10,373 nucleotides of DNA, from assembly GCA_002352125.1 (NCBI GenBank), contig DEHU01000270.1:1-10373 (forward strand), in the 5' to 3' direction. A program made the translations under genes and the position numbers. This stretch comes from Competibacteraceae bacterium UBA2792 (GTDB lineage Bacteria; Pseudomonadota; Gammaproteobacteria; Competibacterales; Competibacteraceae). The notes beneath the pieces were generated by a model. That model saw nothing but the letters and a program-made list of their open reading frames with translations, made no database searches and had not been told where the DNA came from. This document shows positions 1 to 8,000 of the stretch, piece after piece (the stretch's first letter is position 1; each line of letters begins with the position of its first letter).

Positions 1-110
1 TCCGCATCGAGGATGATGTGCTGGTCACCCAGGATGGTCACGAAATTCTTACTCATGCCGCACCCAAGGAAATCGACGACATCGAGGCGCTGATGCGGGA
101 GGGCCGATGA
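1..110 (+). CDS. pepP: Xaa-Pro aminopeptidase PepP, C-terminal end only
   Basis: Only the last 35 codons are present; the frame is entered at base 3 and ends in TGA at 108-110. The visible residues read RIEDDVLVT, then a Gly/His turn, then ILTHAAPKEIDDIEALM. This matches the closing beta strand and tail of the M24-family 'pita-bread' aminopeptidase P, where the RIED segment lies close to the last metal-binding Glu. The known enzyme is cytoplasmic, uses two Mn ions and removes an N-terminal residue preceding proline. In Escherichia coli pepP is directly followed by ubiH and ubiI (visC), and the same order is seen here, which supports the call. The stop overlaps the ubiH start as ATGA, so the two are probably translationally coupled. 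The catalytic core lies outside the window and cannot be checked. Confidence 0.85.
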   Translation, partial: RIEDDVLVTQDGHEILTHAAPKEIDDIEALMREGR

Positions 111-1339
111 CTCGACCGGATTACGACCTGCTCATCATCGGCGGCGGTATGGTCGGTGCCAGCTTGGCTTGCGCGCTGGCTGGCCAAGATTTGCGCATCG
201 GTTTGGTCGAAGCGGCACCGTTCGCCGTCAGCGCCCATCCCAGTTACGACGACCGCACTATCGCCTTGGCGCAAGGGACCAAACGGATTTTTCAGACCCT
301 CGGTTTGTGGGAAACGCTGGGGCCGACCGCCACCCCGATCCAGCAAATCCACATTTCCGAACGTGGCGGTTTCGGTTTCGCCCATCTCGACAGCCGCGAC
401 GAGGGCGTGGACGCGCTCGGTTACGTCGCCGAAGCGCGCCTGATCGGCGCGGCGCTGCTGGCTAAATTGCCAACTTTGAGCGAAGTCGAACTGCTGTGTC
501 CCGCCCGGTTGGAGCGAATCGCCATCGAACCGGAAGCGGCTTGCGCCACCATTCGTTTTGGCGACGAGCGAACGGTTGAGCTGCGTGCCAGGCTGCTGGT
601 GGCCGCCGACGGCGCCAACTCGCCAGTGCGCGAGCAGCTCGGTATCGCCGCCCTGCGCTGGGAATACGGCCAACAGGCGGTCATCGCCAACGTCACCCCC
701 GCTTTACCTCACAATCGCGTCGCTTACGAACGGTTTACCAAAGAGGGGCCGGTCGCGCTGTTGCCGATGAGCGATAACCGCTGTGCGGTGGTGTGCACGG
801 TAAACGAGTCCGATATGCCGGCGGTGACGAGTCTCGACGATGCAGGTTTTCTCGCTCTGCTACACGAGCGCTTCGGAGACCGGCTGGGGCCGTTCCTGCG
901 GGTTGGCCGCCGGCAAGCCTATCCGCTGTTTTTGCTGAAATCCCGCGAACACGCTCGCCAGCGCGTCGCCATCATCGGCAATGCCGCCCATACCTTGCAC
1001 CCTATCGCCGGGCAGGGTTTCAATCTCGGTATCCGCGACGTGGCGGCGCTGGCGGAAGTGCTCGCCGATGCTCGGCGCAACGGCCAGGATATCGGCGATC
1101 TGGCGGTGCTGAGTCGTTACGCCGACTGGCGGCGCTGGGATCAACGGCGAACCGCTGCTTTCACCGACATCCTGACCCGGTCGTTCGTCAATCCGCTGCT
1201 GCCGGTTCGCGCCGCGCGCAATTTAGGATTGCTGGCCTTCGATCTTTGTCCGCCGGTCAAGCGCGCTTTGGCCCGACAAACGATGGGATTGGACGGGCGC
1301 CTGCCAAAACTGGCGAGGGGCCTGCCCTTGACGGCGTGA
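107..1339 (+). CDS. ubiH: UbiH, 2-octaprenyl-6-methoxyphenol hydroxylase
   Basis: The product has 410 residues, normal for a UbiH/UbiI/UbiF class A flavin monooxygenase. UbiH hydroxylates ring position C6 during aerobic ubiquinone synthesis, on the cytoplasmic side of the membrane within the Ubi complex. Seen in the sequence: a Rossmann GGGMVG at residues 12-17 for the FAD ADP moiety; the family 'DG' motif at D168-G169 (LVAADGANSPVR); and a second FAD motif G291-N-A-A-H295 followed by HPIAGQGFNLGIRD. Asn in place of the usual Asp (GNAA rather than GDAA) is, as I recall, typical of gammaproteobacterial UbiH and separates it from UbiI next door. IALAQGTKRIF near residue 53 and HISERGGFG near residue 82 also fit UbiH. 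The start overlaps the pepP stop and has a GGGAGGG ribosome site at 97-103, so the start is well supported. Confidence 0.92.
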   Translation: MTRPDYDLLIIGGGMVGASLACALAGQDLRIGLVEAAPFAVSAHPSYDDRTIALAQGTKRIFQTLGLWETLGPTATPIQQIHISERGGFGFAHLDSRDEGVDALGYVAEARLIGAALLAKLPTLSEVELLCPARLERIAIEPEAACATIRFGDERTVELRARLLVAADGANSPVREQLGIAALRWEYGQQAVIANVTPALPHNRVAYERFTKEGPVALLPMSDNRCAVVCTVNESDMPAVTSLDDAGFLALLHERFGDRLGPFLRVGRRQAYPLFLLKSREHARQRVAIIGNAAHTLHPIAGQGFNLGIRDVAALAEVLADARRNGQDIGDLAVLSRYADWRRWDQRRTAAFTDILTRSFVNPLLPVRAARNLGLLAFDLCPPVKRALARQTMGLDGRLPKLARGLPLTA

Positions 1340-1393
1340 ACCAGAACTTCCCTTCGCCCTTTTTGGAGAAAGATCGGGGGTGAGAGAGAAAAC
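1340..1393 (+). repeat. Probable decayed intergenic hairpin repeat
   Basis: The gap between ubiH and ubiI is unlike its coding flanks. Read on the minus strand it runs as a C-rich block (CTCACCCCCGA), a pyrimidine arm (TCTTTCTCC), a short A-rich loop and a purine arm (GGGCGAAGGGA). The two arms can pair with wobbles and one C-C mismatch. This layout resembles the short dispersed intergenic elements of many GC-rich proteobacteria with a consensus of the type CCCTCACCCC...CTCTCC-loop-GGGAGAGG. Their spurious translation is a familiar TPDLSP-like peptide, and that peptide occurs here on the minus strand. Only one copy lies in this window, so repeat status rests on resemblance. It may also act as an RNA hairpin between the two messages. 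Confidence 0.35.
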
Positions 1394-2617
1394 ATGACGG
1401 ACACCAACACCGATTACGACCTCATTATCGCCGGCGGCGGCATGGTCGGTTCCGCGCTGGCTTGCGCGCTGGGCCAGAGCGATTTGCGAATCGCCCTCCT
1501 GGAAGGCGCGCTGCTGGAACGCATCCGGCCAACCGAAGACCTCGATATCCGGGTCTCCGCCATCGGCCGCGCTTCGCAACGCATTTTCGCGGCGGTAGGG
1601 GCCTGGGACGGCATGACCGATTGGCGAGTGAGTCCGTTCCGGGACATGCGGGTATGGGACGCCGGCGGTTTTGGCCAAATCCATTTCGACAGTGCCAGCA
1701 TCGGCGAGCCATCGTTGGGCTGGATCGTCGAGAATCGGGTGATTCAGTTCGCCCTGCTGGAGCGAGCGCGACAATTGCCGGCGGTGGAACTGCTGTGTCC
1801 GGCGACGCTGGAAGCCGCGCACCCGCTGGATGGCCCCATCTGGCGGGTGCGGCTGAGCGATGGGCGCGAATTCACCACTCGGCTCCTGGTCGGCGCGGAC
1901 GGCGCGCAGTCTAAAGTGCGGCAACTGGCCGGCATCGACACCAACGGCTGGCAATATGACCAAAAAGCGGTGGTCGCCAACGTGCGCACCGCCGAACCGC
2001 ATCAAGAAACAGCTTGGCAACGGTTCCTGCCGACTGGGCCGCTGGCATTTTTGCCCCTGCACGACGGACGTTGTTCCATCGTCTGGTCCACCACGCCCGA
2101 CCGGGCCGATTCGCTGCTGACCTTGGACGAATACGACTTTGGCCGTGCCTTGGGGGAAGCGTTTGAATGGCGGCTGGGTTCGATCGTCCAAGTCGGAGCG
2201 CGAAGCGCTTTCCCGTTGCGCTTGCAACACGCTCGCAGCTACATCAACCCCGGCCTTGCCTTGATCGGCGATGCCGCTCATGTGGTCCATCCGCTGGCCG
2301 GTCAAGGGGTCAATCTGGGACTGTTGGACGCGGCAACCCTGGCCGAAGTGATTGCCGATGCGGTCGCCGAACATCGAGAGATTGGATCGCTCAAGGTCCT
2401 GCGCCGCTACGAGCGCTGGCGCAAGGGCGACAATTTGCTGATGCTGAGCGCGATGGACGGTTTCAAGCGGTTGTTCGGCTCCTCCCTGCCGCCGGTGCGA
2501 TTATTGCGAAATATCGGACTCAACCTGACCGATGCGATGGATCCCATCAAAAACATGATTGCCCGCCGAGCGATGGGGCTGGCAGGCGACTTGCCGCGGC
2601 TGGCGCGGACCGTTTGA
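1394..2617 (+). CDS. ubiI: UbiI (VisC), ubiquinone-pathway C5 hydroxylase
   Basis: This 407-residue paralogue of the preceding gene is the likely flavin monooxygenase for C5 hydroxylation in ubiquinone synthesis. Seen: GGGMVG at residues 14-19; the RVSAI signature near residue 53 (DIRVSAIGRAS); MRVWDAGGFGQIHFD and GWIVENRVIQFALL in the substrate/FAD region; D169-G170 in LVGADGAQSKVR; and a canonical G292-D-A-A-H296 followed by HPLAGQGVNLGLLD. RVSAI, ENRVIQ and GDAAH fit UbiI/VisC better than UbiH, and position after pepP-ubiH agrees. UbiF or UbiM-like specificity cannot be fully excluded from sequence alone. The ribosome site is a weak purine run (GAGAGA) before ATG. The frame ends with tandem stops, TGA then TAA. 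The adjacent paralogue suggests an old duplication with divided ring positions. Confidence 0.85.
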   Translation: MTDTNTDYDLIIAGGGMVGSALACALGQSDLRIALLEGALLERIRPTEDLDIRVSAIGRASQRIFAAVGAWDGMTDWRVSPFRDMRVWDAGGFGQIHFDSASIGEPSLGWIVENRVIQFALLERARQLPAVELLCPATLEAAHPLDGPIWRVRLSDGREFTTRLLVGADGAQSKVRQLAGIDTNGWQYDQKAVVANVRTAEPHQETAWQRFLPTGPLAFLPLHDGRCSIVWSTTPDRADSLLTLDEYDFGRALGEAFEWRLGSIVQVGARSAFPLRLQHARSYINPGLALIGDAAHVVHPLAGQGVNLGLLDAATLAEVIADAVAEHREIGSLKVLRRYERWRKGDNLLMLSAMDGFKRLFGSSLPPVRLLRNIGLNLTDAMDPIKNMIARRAMGLAGDLPRLARTV

Positions 2618-2630
2618 TAAACTTGTTTAT
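2617..2630. promoter_or_regulatory. Inverted repeat covering the Rieske start codon
   Basis: ATAAAC-TT-GTTTAT is a perfect 6-bp inverted repeat with a 2-base centre. It begins on the last base of the ubiI stop and includes the first two bases of the Rieske ATG. The sequence is visible; a role in translation start or protein binding is inferred. A 2-base loop is too tight for a good RNA hairpin unless the central pair opens, so a DNA site or chance are also possible. Confidence 0.3.
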
Positions 2631-2982
2631 GTCCGAGCATCCTCTCTGTCGCCTGGACGACCTAGCCGAAGGCCAAAGCAAGGGTTTCGCTATCGGCCAC
2701 GATGCCCGTTACGCCGACATCGTGGTAGTGCGCACCCGCACAGGGATTTACGCCTATCGCAATCGTTGCCCGCACACCGGTGCATCGATGGAATGGGAAC
2801 CCGACCAGTTTCTCGACTACAGCGGTACGGCGATTCAATGCGGCATTCACGGTGCGTTGTTCCGCATCGAGGATGGCTATTGCGTTTCTGGCCCTTGTAC
2901 CCGGAAATCCTTGCAACGCGTCGCCGTGATCGAGCGGGACGGCTGGTTGATCGCGCTCGAACCGCTGGAACAGAAAGCGTGA
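2629..2982 (+). CDS. Small Rieske [2Fe-2S] protein
   Basis: The product has 117 residues and is one Rieske domain with nothing added. The cluster-binding set is complete: C47-P-H49-T-G and C71-G-I-H74-G, two Cys and two His as in Rieske ferredoxins and the ferredoxin subunits of dioxygenases. Two further Cys (C85, C90) lie outside the motif. There is no signal peptide or membrane segment, so it should be cytosolic, unlike the bc1 Rieske subunit. It sits 11 bp after ubiI and its stop overlaps the next start, so it is part of the same transcription unit. A role as electron carrier is family knowledge; a link to the Ubi hydroxylases is only inferred from position. The ATG at 2629 gives the normal domain length but has no Shine-Dalgarno sequence; TTG at 2623 or 2614 are possible alternatives in frame. 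Confidence 0.85.
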   Translation: MSEHPLCRLDDLAEGQSKGFAIGHDARYADIVVVRTRTGIYAYRNRCPHTGASMEWEPDQFLDYSGTAIQCGIHGALFRIEDGYCVSGPCTRKSLQRVAVIERDGWLIALEPLEQKA

Positions 2983-3731
2983 TCGCAGAGCCGGTCATTC
3001 AGGTCGAGGATCTTCGCAAGCATTACGGTCCGGTCCGGGCCGTCGATGGCATCAGCTTCGAAGTGGCGCGCGGCGCGACGTGCGCCTTGCTGGGCGGCAA
3101 CGGTGCCGGCAAGACCACGACCATCGCTATGCTGCTGGGTCTGTTGCTACCGACCAGCGGCCAGATTCGAATTCTGGGGGAGGATGTGCCGCGCCATCGC
3201 TACCGGGTGTTGCCGCGCATCAACTTTTCCTCTCCTTACCTGGACTTGCCCCAACGGCTAACGGTAGCGGAAAACCTGACCGTCTATGCCCGCTTGTACG
3301 GGGTGCGCCGCATCCGCGAGCGCCTGGCGACGCTGGGCCGCGATTTGGATATCGCCGCTTTTTTCAAACGCCCTTACGGCAGCTTGTCCGCCGGCCAAAA
3401 AACCCGCGTGGCCTTGGCCAAGGCATTGTTGAACGAGCCGGAAATCTTGCTGCTCGACGAACCAACTGCCTCGCTCGACCCCGATACCGCCGACCGGATG
3501 CGTTCCATTCTGACCGACTATCGGGATCGGAGTGGCGCGACGCTGCTGCTGGCTTCCCACAACATGAGCGAAGTAGAACGGCTTTGCGACCAAGTCATCA
3601 TGTTGCGAACGGGCCACGTCGTCGCCACCGGCACCCCTCGCGAGCTGATCCACCGCTATGGCCGCAAGGACATGGAAGAGGTCTTCCTCGATATTGCGCG
3701 TGGCATCCAAAGCGGTGAGGTGGTGGAATGA
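2979..3731 (+). CDS. ABC transporter ATP-binding protein (ABC-2 exporter type)
   Basis: The product has 250 residues and is a single nucleotide-binding domain for the permease that follows. Seen: Walker A G39-GNGAGKTT-47; signature L136-SAGQ-140; Walker B ILLLDEP at 156-162; D-loop SLD just after; and the switch His in LLLASHNM. The Q-loop position is odd: the usual Gln before the '..LTV.ENL' stretch is replaced by FSSPYLDLP at residues 83-91. The GTG start at 2979 overlaps the Rieske stop as GTGA and gives a normal N-terminus (VIQVEDLRKHYG). No earlier in-frame start makes sense, and the next Met would remove Walker A. The stop overlaps the permease start as ATGA. The substrate is unknown; the pairing with one ABC-2 permease resembles NodI/CcmA-like exporters. 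Confidence 0.88.
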   Translation: MIAEPVIQVEDLRKHYGPVRAVDGISFEVARGATCALLGGNGAGKTTTIAMLLGLLLPTSGQIRILGEDVPRHRYRVLPRINFSSPYLDLPQRLTVAENLTVYARLYGVRRIRERLATLGRDLDIAAFFKRPYGSLSAGQKTRVALAKALLNEPEILLLDEPTASLDPDTADRMRSILTDYRDRSGATLLLASHNMSEVERLCDQVIMLRTGHVVATGTPRELIHRYGRKDMEEVFLDIARGIQSGEVVE

Positions 3732-4528
3732 ACGCCATTTCTCCCCAGCGCATCGGCGCACTAGCCTTGCGTTATCTCTATCTGCTGCGCAGTTCTTGGA
3801 TTCGCATCGTCGAACTGGCCTACTGGCCGACCGTGCAAATGATCCTGTGGGGTTTCATCACCCGGTATCTGGCCGGCCATAGCGACGTGCTGAACCAAGC
3901 GACCGGTTTGCTGCTCTCTGGCGTGTTGCTGTGGGACATTCTGTTTCGCAGCCAGTTGGGTCTGTCGGTCGTATTCTTCGAGGAGCTGCATTCCCGCAAT
4001 CTGGGGCAACTGTTCATCAGCCCGTTACAGCCGATTGAGTTGATCCTGTCTCTAATGCTAGTCAGTCTGGCCCGTACCCTGATCGGCGTCGGTATCGCGG
4101 TGCTGCTGGCGATACCGTTTTACGGCTTCAACCTGTTTCAGCTCGGGCCGCCGCTGGCCGGTTTTTTCATCAACCTGTTGCTGATGGGTTGGGCCATCGG
4201 CCTGTTGGTGTCGGCGCTGGTGCTGCGCTACGGCATGGGCGCGGAAAGCATCGCGTGGGCGGCGATTTTCGCCTTGGCCCCGCTCTGCGGCATCTACTAT
4301 CCCATCGCCACGCTCCCCGGCTGGCTGCAACCGCTGTCTTGGGCGCTACCGGCCAGCCATGTGTTCGAGGGAATGCGGGCGGTGTTGCTGCAACACGCGT
4401 TTCGGCTGGATTATTTGTTGTATGCCCTGCTGCTGAACGTCGCTTATCTCGGTCTTGGTATCGGCGTGTTTCTGGCCGCCGTCCACAAGGCGCGGGAGCG
4501 CGGTTCGCTGTTGCAGTCGGGAGAATGA
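3728..4528 (+). CDS. ABC-2 type transporter permease
   Basis: The product has 266 residues and is the membrane subunit that should dimerise and pair with the preceding ATPase. About six hydrophobic segments can be seen: roughly residues 20-45 (IVELAYWPTVQMILWGFITRYL), 57-80, 97-130, 137-165 and 170-195, and a last one near 232-254 before a basic tail. The WP...LWGF..RYL start and the LAPLCGIYYPIATLPGWLQPLSWALP stretch fit the ABC-2 (NodJ/DrrB-like) fold with its re-entrant coupling helix region. The start overlaps the ATPase stop as ATGA, which implies coupled synthesis of the two subunits. The direction is expected to be export; lipid, polysaccharide or drug substrates are all possible and nothing nearby decides between them. 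Confidence 0.85.
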   Translation: MNAISPQRIGALALRYLYLLRSSWIRIVELAYWPTVQMILWGFITRYLAGHSDVLNQATGLLLSGVLLWDILFRSQLGLSVVFFEELHSRNLGQLFISPLQPIELILSLMLVSLARTLIGVGIAVLLAIPFYGFNLFQLGPPLAGFFINLLLMGWAIGLLVSALVLRYGMGAESIAWAAIFALAPLCGIYYPIATLPGWLQPLSWALPASHVFEGMRAVLLQHAFRLDYLLYALLLNVAYLGLGIGVFLAAVHKARERGSLLQSGE

Positions 4529-4568
4529 AGAAAATTTCGTTGCCTTGCACTATGAACGGAGTTGGACA

Positions 4569-5078
4569 ATGCGATTGATCGAGCGAATCATCGAGCAACT
4601 GATTCTGGCCAGCCGCTGGCTGCTGGTTCCGGTCTATCTGGCACTGGCCGCAACGCTGGCCGTGTTTGGAATCAAGGCAGTCCAGGAAACTATCCATTTG
4701 TTCGAGAAAGTGTTGATCATGAGCGAGGTGGAAATCACGCTGGCCGTGCTGGCGCTGATCGACCTAGCACTGATCGCCAACCTACTGGTGATGGTGATTT
4801 TGAGCGGCTACGAAACCTTCGTGTCCACTCTCGATGTGGAGGAAGGACAGGAGAAGCCGTCCTGGCTAGGCAAGGTGGACGCCGCTACCCTCAAAATCAA
4901 ATTGGCGGTATCGATCGTGGCCATTTCCTCCATTCACCTGCTCAGGGCGTTCATGAACTCCGGCGGCATCGATGAAAAGGAGATTCTCTGGCTGGTGATC
5001 GTGCACCTGACTTTCGTGGTTTCGGCCTTGTTGATGGCGGTGATCGACAAGATCGCTTTCGCCCAGCACCGGCATTAG
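4569..5078 (+). CDS. yqhA: YqhA family inner-membrane protein (UPF0114)
   Basis: The product has 169 residues, close to Escherichia coli YqhA. Conserved stretches are plain: ASRWLLVPVYLAL near residue 14, LVMVILSGYETFVSTLD in the middle, WLGKVDAATLKIKLA, SIVAISSIHLLRAFM, and HLTFVVSALLMAVID near the end. About four membrane segments are visible, with a polar loop between the second and third. The molecular function of the family is not established. The ATG at 4569 has a GGAG ribosome site at 4558-4561 with 7-base spacing and aligns with the family start. It lies 40 bp after the permease and probably shares its transcript. Its TAG stop overlaps the convergent mscK stop, leaving no room for a terminator between the two. 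Confidence 0.9.
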   Translation: MRLIERIIEQLILASRWLLVPVYLALAATLAVFGIKAVQETIHLFEKVLIMSEVEITLAVLALIDLALIANLLVMVILSGYETFVSTLDVEEGQEKPSWLGKVDAATLKIKLAVSIVAISSIHLLRAFMNSGGIDEKEILWLVIVHLTFVVSALLMAVIDKIAFAQHRH

Positions 5079-8000
5079 GTGCCATCCGGTTTGTCGAGTT
5101 TGATCCGCGAACCCGTTTGGGCGTCGTGCGGCGGGGTTGGGGGTGCGAGTGGCTGGGTTGGCATCTCGTCCGGCAAACCGCGCCAATGCACATCCCGTTG
5201 CGGGAAGGGAATCTCGATCTGGTTTGCGCGCAACGCCTGCAAGATGAGAGTGTGCAGCTCGTGGATTACCAGCAGGCGATTGGCTAGCTCCCGCACGAAC
5301 ACCCGCACCTCGAACTCCAACGCGCTGTCGCCGAACTTCAGGAACAGCACCGCCGGTGCCGGCTCTTTCACGACCAACGGGTGCGCGCTCGCCACCGCCA
5401 ACAATACCTCGTGGACCTGTGCAGGATCGCTGTCGTAACCGACCCCTACCGGAATCACTATGCGAGTGATGGGATCGCTTCTGGCCCAGTTGATCAACGA
5501 ATTGGTGATGAAGGTATTGTTGGGGACGATGATTTCCTTGCGATCCCAGTCGGTGATCGTGGTGGCGCGGATGTTGATGCGCGATACCGTACCGCTCAAG
5601 TTATCGAGCGTTACGGTATCGCCCACCCGGATCGGCCGCTCCAGCAGCAGAATCAAACCGGAAAAGAAGTTGCTGAAAATTTCCTTCATGCCAAATCCCA
5701 GACCCAAGCCGAGGGCAGCGACTAACCACTGCACCTGATCCCAGCCGATCCCGATGATGTCCAATGCCGCCACCAGCCCGATGGCGGTGATCAGATAGCG
5801 ACTGATCGTGATGATGGCGTTGCGGTTGCCGGGATCGACTGCCAACCGTTGCAACACCACCAACTCCAACACGCCGGGCAGATTGCGGGCCAAGAAGCCG
5901 ATTAACACCAGCAATGCCCCAGCGACCACGATACTTCCCAAGGTGATATCCGCGACTTGGGTGCCAGCGGTGGTTTGTACCGTTTGGTGCCAAAGGGTGA
6001 TCTCGTTGAGAACGGAAAAGGCTGGAATCAGACTGCTCCAGATTTCCCACAGCCCAAAGCCCAGCCCCAGCAGCACCGTCAAGCTCATCAGGCTGCGGGT
6101 TTGCTCGTTGATGGTGTTCAGATCCAGGTCCGGTATGCTGAGGATTTCCGGCATACCCTCGCCGGATGCCGGCGCGGCGTCTTTGCTGGCGCGTGCGGCC
6201 AACTGCGCTTCGCGCTTGGCGAGGGCGCGTTGCAGGGCCAAGCGGCGCTGACTGATGTTGAGCCAGCGCAAGAACAGGTTGATCAATATGACCGCACCCA
6301 GCAACAACCAGCCCGTCAGCACCATGCGGCCGCGCAGTTGGAGTGCCGTGTAGTAGTAGCCCGACAAAGCCAGCAGAATGATCAGGACGTAGATTCCTAC
6401 AATCAGGGGATACCACAGGTAATGCAAACGCCAAGTCGCGCCAGCGCGGCCCGCCGCCAGACCGGCGAGCAACGCCCGACGGGGATCGAATACCCGCCAG
6501 AGCACGACGGTTACCGCCAGCAAGCTGATGCAAAACGTTGCCCATCCCAAGGTGTCGCCGTACAGCGTATCGGGTTGCGTCTCGCACAATCCGACGATGA
6601 TGGCGCCCGGTGGTCCGATCCACTGAAACCAGTTCAGATGGCGACGCAGCAAACGGCAGCCGGCCTCGCTCCAGCCAAAATGCGCCATTGCCAATCCGCG
6701 CGGACGGCAAAGTTGGCGCAGGAAGGTGATGTTCACCGCCAAGAATCCGCCGGTGACCAGGCCGAGACTCAGCCCCCGCGAGAAGTCGGCGGCGTTGCCG
6801 GAAAAATACAATAAGCCAGCCAGCCAGCCCAGCAGCCAGGGCCAGGGGAACGCCAGCAGCGCGGTAATCGCCAGGGCGTGGCCGGTCAATCCAAAGCGAT
6901 CGCGGCGAACGTCGCCGATGGCATCCACGCCTTCGCCCAAACGTCTGATCAGCGAACGGCGGTAGTACAGCAGGCCCAAGAAGATCAGCGCGCCGAGAAT
7001 CGCCAATTCCGGTTGATTGCTCACCCCGCGCCCCAGGTTTTGCCATGCCTCCCACCAATTGGCTGGTTCCACCAGCCAGTCCAGCGCCTCTCCCAACGCT
7101 TTCAGCCACGCGGAACCGAGTTGTGGGCTACTGCGAATCCATAGCAGGTGGCGGTCGAGCAAAGCGCCGTACAGCTCGGCCTGCTCGATCAATTTGCGTT
7201 GGGCTTCGTCCAGTGCAACCAATCCGGTGATGAGATTCGAGTAACCCCCGCTCAACTTCTCCAGCAGTTGTTGGCGTTCGACCAACAACTGCCGCAACTC
7301 CTCGATGACCGCTTGCCGTTGTGCGGCCGACCAATCCAGATCGAATTTGGTGGTCAGCTCCTTGAGGGTTTCCTCGACCGCGCGGGCGCGACGTAACAGT
7401 TCTTCGGTTTTAAATTGTTCCAAGCGGGCCTGGACAATATTTTGTTGGCGCTCCTTAGCGTTGCGCCGATACTGGCGAACATCTGGCAGGTTACGCCGCT
7501 CTTCCAACAGGATTGGCCCGAGGGCATCGCTGAAACCGGCGATGCCGAGCTGTTGCCGAATGCCCCGCATCCGCTCCGTCAACTGGGCCAGATACTCGTT
7601 GACTCGTGCCTGGCGGTCACCGATGTTGTCGCTGTTCTGAATTAGTTCCACCAACTGGCGGCTGATGGCGGCGTTTTCGGCGGCGGCGGCTTGAATCACG
7701 GCCGGTTTAGCGACGGCCTCTTGCGTGGCTTCGGTGGTCTGTCGCACGACCACGGCCGCTTCGTCGCGGCGGCGGGCATTCAACAAGTTTTGCAATTGCT
7801 GAATGTAGGTTTGAAGGTGCGCGACCTCCTGCGCCGCCACGGCCCGCTGCGCGTTCAACAGGGTATAACGAACATCGTAACTCAGCCGTTCCTGCTCCAA
7901 CATGGCGATCTGCTGGCTTAGCGCCTGCCTCTGGGTGGTTAACGCCAGCAATCGCGCCTGGACCAGCAACAGCGGTGCGGCGGTCGGCATGGCCGCTTGC

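Noticed and set aside
1223..2374. Long minus-strand open frame of 383 codons opposite ubiH/ubiI
   Set aside because: It lies antisense to two clearly conserved flavoproteins, its translation has no recognisable domain, and it runs through the intergenic gap. It is a GC-bias shadow.
2862..2875. Repeat of the pepP segment CCGCATCGAGGATG (2-15) inside the Rieske gene
   Set aside because: Both copies encode a short R-I-E-D stretch in unrelated proteins; the match ends abruptly and is best explained by chance and shared codon use.
5957..6814. Plus-strand 285-codon open frame opposite mscK
   Set aside because: Gln/Arg/Ala-rich shadow antisense to the membrane part of mscK with no ribosome site or family likeness.
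5601..7109. Minus-strand 502-codon open frame inside mscK
   Set aside because: It overlaps the conserved membrane and MscS pore region in another frame and is Arg/Gly/Pro-rich without domain signals, as expected for an out-of-frame shadow.
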